From Betaproteobacteria bacterium (GTDB lineage: Bacteria; Pseudomonadota; Gammaproteobacteria; Burkholderiales; Thiobacillaceae), in NCBI GenBank assembly GCA_020049245.1, contig JAIFLB010000010.1, positions 1-10,019 on the forward strand: 10,019 nt of DNA, in the 5' to 3' direction. The translations under genes were made by a program, and so were the position numbers. Positions 7,301 through 10,019 of this stretch are shown here, piece after piece; the first letter of the stretch is position 1; each line of letters begins with the position of its first letter. Under the pieces are notes generated by a model. That model was not told the origin of the DNA. It made no database searches and saw only the letters and a list, made by a program, of their open reading frames with translations.

Positions 7301-7556
7301 GGCTGAATCCAACCCCCATTTCGGCATGGCCGCGGGCCAGACAGATGCCGGTTGAAGCATCCGGCCGAACGATGCAAAGTTGCAGTTCGTAGGGCGTGCC
7401 CTGCTTGACCGCAAGGTCAACGGCTTCCTGCAACCGCTGCCAATCATCCGGGCGATACAAACGCGCCTGTTCCGCAAAGCAGGGCGCTGCCGATTGCACC
7501 GGCAGATGAAAGATACGGAACATCTCGTCCGACCATTTCACCGTATCGGTCGCCAC
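4305..7556 (-). CDS. Multi-PAS/GAF diguanylate cyclase (GGDEF), probably the 3' part of a frameshifted REC-GAF-PAS-GGDEF gene
   Basis: 1083 residues if read from GTG at 7556. Domains in order: PAS 1 (N-terminus incomplete) about 1-107, PAS 2 112-228, PAS 3 236-355, GAF 362-512, PAS 4 520-640, PAS 5 650-768, PAS 6 780-895, GGDEF 905-1080. The GGDEF domain begins with YDPLTNLPNRR and has the active-site loop GGDEY at 983-987. A product-inhibition I-site RQED (974-977) lies at the standard distance before it. It should therefore make cyclic di-GMP from two GTP with feedback control; Tyr for Phe at the last loop position is a tolerated family variant. No EAL domain, signal peptide or transmembrane helix is seen, so it is cytoplasmic. 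GTG at 7556 is a poor start: GGGAGG abuts it with no spacing, and the in-frame codons just upstream read W-E-W-E, the usual first strand of this PAS type. The real start is probably that of the REC-GAF frame at 8646. Confidence 0.88.
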   Translation of the reverse strand: MATDTVKWSDEMFRIFHLPVQSAAPCFAEQARLYRPDDWQRLQEAVDLAVKQGTPYELQLCIVRPDASTGICLARGHAEMGVGFSPNQQAVRLYGSLQDITELKATEDKLKRAQYIVSFTPDGIALLDKNYRYQIVNHTYEQFSGLSNEAFIGRSIADYLGQDVFEQQVKPRFDRCLQGEIISYAEWFDYPTLGKRHISMTYFPYRDEANQVQGVVANTRDITELKLAEAALADSEARFRNIVETADEGIWQVDAEWKTSYVNRRMEEMLGYAPGSMLGRPIGEFMDQAARDVATQFQTKREHGARELHEFRFLRADGSEFHALVSATPVFAGNGDFAGATAMVTDISQRISQERILTATADFVSVPSNEDFYTNLVRHAAENLSLDYVHIAFLQPDRHSVATQAAWLDGKLIPGWTYELAATPCSEVLQSQRLCIESGVRMCYPEDHDLRNLGAEGYVGEPIISVSQQVIGLLVGVTRQPLRDGDLVQANLRILAARAGAEWSWRESLRALRNERDTTRNILQTAEVMIVALDLDGRIMMINRRGCELLGYREDELVGQDWFATCLPPNDQIDQVRSIFRKALANDLAGSEHYENPVRTRSGEQRLVAWHNSSIRDADGKIIGGMSAGMDVTEQRQAEARLHASEARFQRLFDDADALAIQGYLPDGTVVFWNHASQLLYGYSAAEALGRSLYDLIIPEALTDDVKMGVRQIVESGKRVPASRLLLTHKDGSEVPVFSSHTLVESRAGEKVLFCMDIDLRQLVQTEAALKVALTKYKTLFDSFPLGITVTDAAGNVLEANAAAEMLLGVPRELHAQRGISSPEWKILHTDGSPMPAEEFASVRALKEQQRIENVEMGVVRPDGEITWLSVTADLLPLEGYGVVITYYDITARRAAEEQIRLLAYYDPLTNLPNRRLLMDRLDQALIASKRSQAFGALLMLDLDYFKGLNDSCGHAVGDQLLIEVARRLSSHIRQEDTVARLGGDEYVVILQDLGKEPEAATRQALQVAEKIRSALSIPYQLGGEKLPDAMPELKSYASSVSIGVRLFQGHQEAVETLLKQVDVALYQAKDAGRNQVVFFQPE

Positions 7557-8646
7557 CTCCCATTCCCAGGCTTTCCGAACGCGCCAGCATGGCCTGGTTC
7601 TGACTCAGAACGCGGCTTGCATCGTGCGCATCCAGCGCCCGCGCCAGGGCATGCCCGACTGTGCGCAACAAGGGCTCGATGCCGCCAGGGTCCAGGTCCG
7701 CTTTTGACCGCACCATGCCGACCCCGATAAAGCCCACCAGGCGGCTGCCAATCTCCAGCGGCACCACCAGAAATTGCTCGTAATAACCTTGCAGCGATGT
7801 GCGCAGACCGGTCATTTCCTCCGGCAGATCAGCCAGCTGATCGATGTAGAAAGATTCGCCGCGCAGGAAGCGGCCATGCGCCGGCAAGACATTGGCGCGC
7901 GGAAGGTGATGCATGGCTGCGGGCAGCGGTCTGATGCCCAGCGCATGCCACTCATCGCTGTAGGTATAACAATCCTTCTCGATGTTGAAACGGTATAAAA
8001 CAGAACCATCGACATCGATGGCATCCTCGATGTCACTTTCTGCGCTCGCCTCGACAAAACGGGTCGTGATCTCGACCATTACCGATTGCAACGCATTTCG
8101 CCGGTCAAGCTCGGCAGTACGCGCCAGCACCCGTTCTTCCATCTCTGCGGTGATCGCCTCCAGGCGTTGCCGCGTCTCCCAGCTCTGGCACAACGTCCGC
8201 GCCAGTTGATAAACCTCTTCCTGGTTGAACGGCTTGCGCAGCAGCACCACGTCATGTCCCAGCGCATGCTGCAACGCATTCACGTCGTAATCGGAAAACG
8301 CGGTGGCGATGACGATATAGATCGACGGATCCTGCGCCCGCAACGCAATCGCGGTCCGCATGCCATCCCAGCCGGGCGGCATCCGCATATCGATGAACGC
8401 AAGCTGGTAGCGGACGCCCTGATCCAGCGCGCTACGCTGCAGATCCACCGCTGTCTCACCCTGATCCGCCTCGATCACCCGAAACAGGTTTTCTGACTCG
8501 ACAACATCGCCAGCACCGGAAATCAGCGCTTCCAGGCCGCCCAGTTCAGACGGGGGCGGTTGCAGAATGTGCCGATAGGTTGCACGAATGGAAGCATCGT
8601 CATCCACCACCAGAACACTAAAAGCCGATGTCCTTATTTCGTTCAC
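7444..8646 (-). CDS. REC-GAF reading frame, probably the 5' part of the same frameshifted sensor/diguanylate cyclase gene
   Basis: 400 residues as the frame stands, of which about 361 look genuine. The REC domain (about 9-150) has acidic D15-D17, phosphoacceptor D86 (FIDMRMPPGWDG), T115 (VIATAFSDY) and K138 (LLRKPF). It also has an unusually long linker after the first helix (about 30-55), as in a REC subtype found at the N-terminus of hybrid sensors. A probable coiled coil (151-185) leads to a GAF-like domain (about 178-345: SVLYRF, YEQFLVVPL, GFIGVGMV). The helix LSQNQAMLARSESLG normally introduces a PAS domain, but the final 37 residues lie out of frame over the PAS-coding strand and look like nonsense. 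GTG at 8646 is preceded by AGGAG with a six-base spacer and overlaps the kinase stop as GTGA, so it is translationally coupled to the kinase. The likely role is phosphorylation-controlled cyclic di-GMP synthesis through the fused cyclase. Confidence 0.82.
   Translation of the reverse strand: MNEIRTSAFSVLVVDDDASIRATYRHILQPPPSELGGLEALISGAGDVVESENLFRVIEADQGETAVDLQRSALDQGVRYQLAFIDMRMPPGWDGMRTAIALRAQDPSIYIVIATAFSDYDVNALQHALGHDVVLLRKPFNQEEVYQLARTLCQSWETRQRLEAITAEMEERVLARTAELDRRNALQSVMVEITTRFVEASAESDIEDAIDVDGSVLYRFNIEKDCYTYSDEWHALGIRPLPAAMHHLPRANVLPAHGRFLRGESFYIDQLADLPEEMTGLRTSLQGYYEQFLVVPLEIGSRLVGFIGVGMVRSKADLDPGGIEPLLRTVGHALARALDAHDASRVLSQNQAMLARSESLGMGGGDRYGEMVGRDVPYLSSAGAIGSALLCGTGAFVSPG
7558..7568 (-). 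other. Frameshift junction between the REC-GAF and PAS-GGDEF frames
   Basis: On the minus strand TGGGAATGGGA reads (C)TG-GGA-ATG-GGA, giving LGMG, in the REC-GAF frame. In the PAS frame, one base further on, it reads TGG-GAA-TGG-GA, giving WEWE. Both readings fit what is expected at that point of one protein (a linker ending in LGMG, then a PAS strand beginning WEWEV). A net shift equal to one extra base or two missing bases joins the two frames. The merged gene would run from 8646 to 4305 and encode about 1,450 residues. Whether the break is in the organism or in the assembly cannot be told here. Confidence 0.75.
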
Positions 8647-10019
8647 TGCTGACTCCTGATCATCATTCGGCGGTCACCGGCAGCCGCACTATTGACAAGA
8701 CTGGTACACGTCAATTCCAGACGCAAACAAGCGCCCTGGCCACAACCTGCGCTTTCCAGCTGGATCGTGCCGCCTGACTCCTGCACGAACAAACCGGTTG
8801 CATGCAGGCCAAAACCGCTGCCGCGCGTCTTGGTTGAAAAACCAAACTCGAACAACCTCGGCTGTTGTTCCGGCGAAAACCCGATGCCATTATCTTCCAC
8901 CTCAAGCCGGAAGCGATTCGCATCGATCGGCATGGCGCGGATCTGAATAAGGCCGACCAGATCGGACGCATCGGCCTGACGTTGGCTAATCGATTCATAG
9001 GCATTCTTCAGCACATTGATCAGTGCCTGCAGCAGACGATTGCGGGACAACAACAGCATCCCGACACCGGGATCAATCTGCTCCTTCACCTGAATACCAC
9101 GCTGGCTGAAAGAATCCTCCAGCATCGCCAGCGCATCGTGCACCAGCGAGCCGAGATCGAAAGCGCTGGCAGTCCCCATCGGCAACGCCGCGCTTTGCTG
9201 GATGCGGACAATCTCGGAAATATGTTCGACACTGTCGAGAATCCGCTGGCTGCGGCGGGCCAACTCACGCTGGTTCAAGTCGTCGATCGCCGTCGCAGCC
9301 TTTCGCTGAATCGCCAACAGGTGCTCGGCCTGGCTGGCGTTCAGTCCATCGTCACCGAGGCGAACGGCAAAGCTGACCCCGTTTTCACGCAGCAACTCCG
9401 CTACCCGCGCCAGATCATGGCTGGCCTGACGCACGCCGCCGGCGTTTTCCAGCACCGACGTGATGGCGTTGCCGATGTTGTGCAGCACCGTCACGCTCAT
9501 CTCCGCGATACCGGCCTGGAAAGCGCTGTAACGCTGCAAATCCTCGGCCCGCTTCTGCACACTGATATCGCGCGCAAACCCCACCGTACCGATGCTTTGC
9601 CCGTCCATCATGATGGGAGATTTGTAGGTTTCCATCCAGCTTCGCTGGCCATCCGTCTCGATCAACTCCTCCACCACCTTGGGCAAGCCGCTGGCCTGCA
9701 CGGCGCAATCGTCGGCGCGATAGCGCTCGGCCAGATCGGTTGGCCAGAGGTCGAGATCAGTCTTGCCGACCAGCGCTTGCGGCGAATCCATGCCGCACAA
9801 CTCGACAAAAGGTCGATTCACCGCCAGATAGCGGCTATCGGCATCCTTCAGCCAGACCAGGAACGGAAAGTTGTCCAGCAGCGCGCGCTGATACTGTTCC
9901 CGCATCGCCAGTGCCTGCTCCATGTGTGTGCGCTCAGTGATGTCATGCGCAATGCCGAGTACACCGATCAGATTACCCTGCGCATCGAACATCGGCGTCT
10001 TGGTGGTCTCCACCAGTTC
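8643..10019 (-). CDS. PAS-domain histidine kinase of the HNxGN type, 5' end outside window
   Basis: The frame is open through the right edge, so GTG at 10013 is not taken as the start; 458 residues are visible. The visible part starts with the C-terminal half of a PAS/PAC domain (about 1-30: GVLGIAHDITER). A complete PAS follows at about 45-155 (FPFLVWLKDADSRYLAVN to GFARDIS). The phosphoacceptor region has His180 in VLHNIGNAITSV, the HNxGN H-box variant. A HATPase_c domain follows, with N-box QALINVLKNAYESI, G1 EDNGIGF and G2 GSGFGLHATGLF. No transmembrane helix is visible in the part shown. Its TGA overlaps the GTG of the REC-GAF frame by four bases (GTGA), so the REC domain next door is its most likely phosphotransfer partner (inference from gene order). 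The signal sensed is unknown. Confidence 0.9.
   Translation of the reverse strand, partial: ELVETTKTPMFDAQGNLIGVLGIAHDITERTHMEQALAMREQYQRALLDNFPFLVWLKDADSRYLAVNRPFVELCGMDSPQALVGKTDLDLWPTDLAERYRADDCAVQASGLPKVVEELIETDGQRSWMETYKSPIMMDGQSIGTVGFARDISVQKRAEDLQRYSAFQAGIAEMSVTVLHNIGNAITSVLENAGGVRQASHDLARVAELLRENGVSFAVRLGDDGLNASQAEHLLAIQRKAATAIDDLNQRELARRSQRILDSVEHISEIVRIQQSAALPMGTASAFDLGSLVHDALAMLEDSFSQRGIQVKEQIDPGVGMLLLSRNRLLQALINVLKNAYESISQRQADASDLVGLIQIRAMPIDANRFRLEVEDNGIGFSPEQQPRLFEFGFSTKTRGSGFGLHATGLFVQESGGTIQLESAGCGQGACLRLELTCTSLVNSAAAGDRRMMIRSQQ
8653..8657 (-). promoter_or_regulatory. Ribosome-binding site for the GTG start of the REC-GAF frame
   Basis: AGGAG followed by the six-base spacer TCAGCA and GTG at 8646, all inside the last codons of the kinase gene. 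Together with the GTGA overlap it supports coupled translation of kinase and receiver, and supports GTG rather than a later ATG as start. Confidence 0.75.

Noticed and set aside
7565..7580. Programmed ribosomal frameshift joining the REC-GAF and PAS frames
   Set aside because: The needed shift is +1 (or -2). I see no -1 slippery heptamer in the right phase, no stop-codon-driven +1 site and no obvious downstream stimulatory hairpin. An indel or repeat collapse is simpler.

Overview
The window reads like a chromosomal segment of a GC-rich Gram-negative proteobacterium, most likely a betaproteobacterium. Reasons are the strong GC bias at third codon positions, a HemW-type radical SAM gene, an abundance of PAS/GAF/GGDEF signalling proteins, and short dispersed palindromes of the kind common in beta- and gammaproteobacteria. 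Genus cannot be fixed from the sequence. No rRNA, tRNA, CRISPR, phage or transposase gene is visible.

Layout. (1) 1-800, minus strand: 5' two-thirds of hemW, cut by the left edge. (2) 801-868: short divergent intergenic region with one TATAAT box. (3) 869-3252, plus strand: a two-gene two-component unit, made of a small soluble histidine kinase without a sensor domain followed 5 bases later by a response regulator whose output is a TPR array rather than a DNA-binding or enzymatic domain. (4) 3253-3439: convergent intergenic region almost wholly made of nested palindromic repeats. (5) 3440-4213, minus strand: YgjP/DUF45-type metal-dependent hydrolase starting at GTG behind a good ribosome-binding site. 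(6) 4214-4304: intergenic, holding a perfect 12-bp GC-rich hairpin. (7) 4305-10019, minus strand: a signalling operon read right to left. It encodes a PAS histidine kinase of the HNxGN type (cut by the right edge), then by a GTGA overlap a REC-GAF reading frame, then a multi-PAS/GAF diguanylate cyclase.

The main oddity is the junction of the last two frames near 7558-7568. The REC-GAF frame should continue into a PAS domain, but that PAS domain's first conserved residues (WEWEV) are encoded in another frame, upstream of any start codon available to it. The two reading frames are most simply one gene for a REC-GAF-PAS3-GAF-PAS3-GGDEF protein of about 1,450 residues, broken by a frameshift. The 11 bases at the break read sensibly in both frames, which points to collapse of a short direct repeat, either in the genome or in the assembly.

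How the genes may work together (inference): the HNxGN kinase would phosphorylate the REC domain of the downstream protein and so set its cyclic di-GMP synthesis, with PAS and GAF domains adding further inputs. The plus-strand kinase/REC-TPR pair would be an independent system acting by protein-protein contacts. hemW and the DUF45 gene look like housekeeping neighbours.
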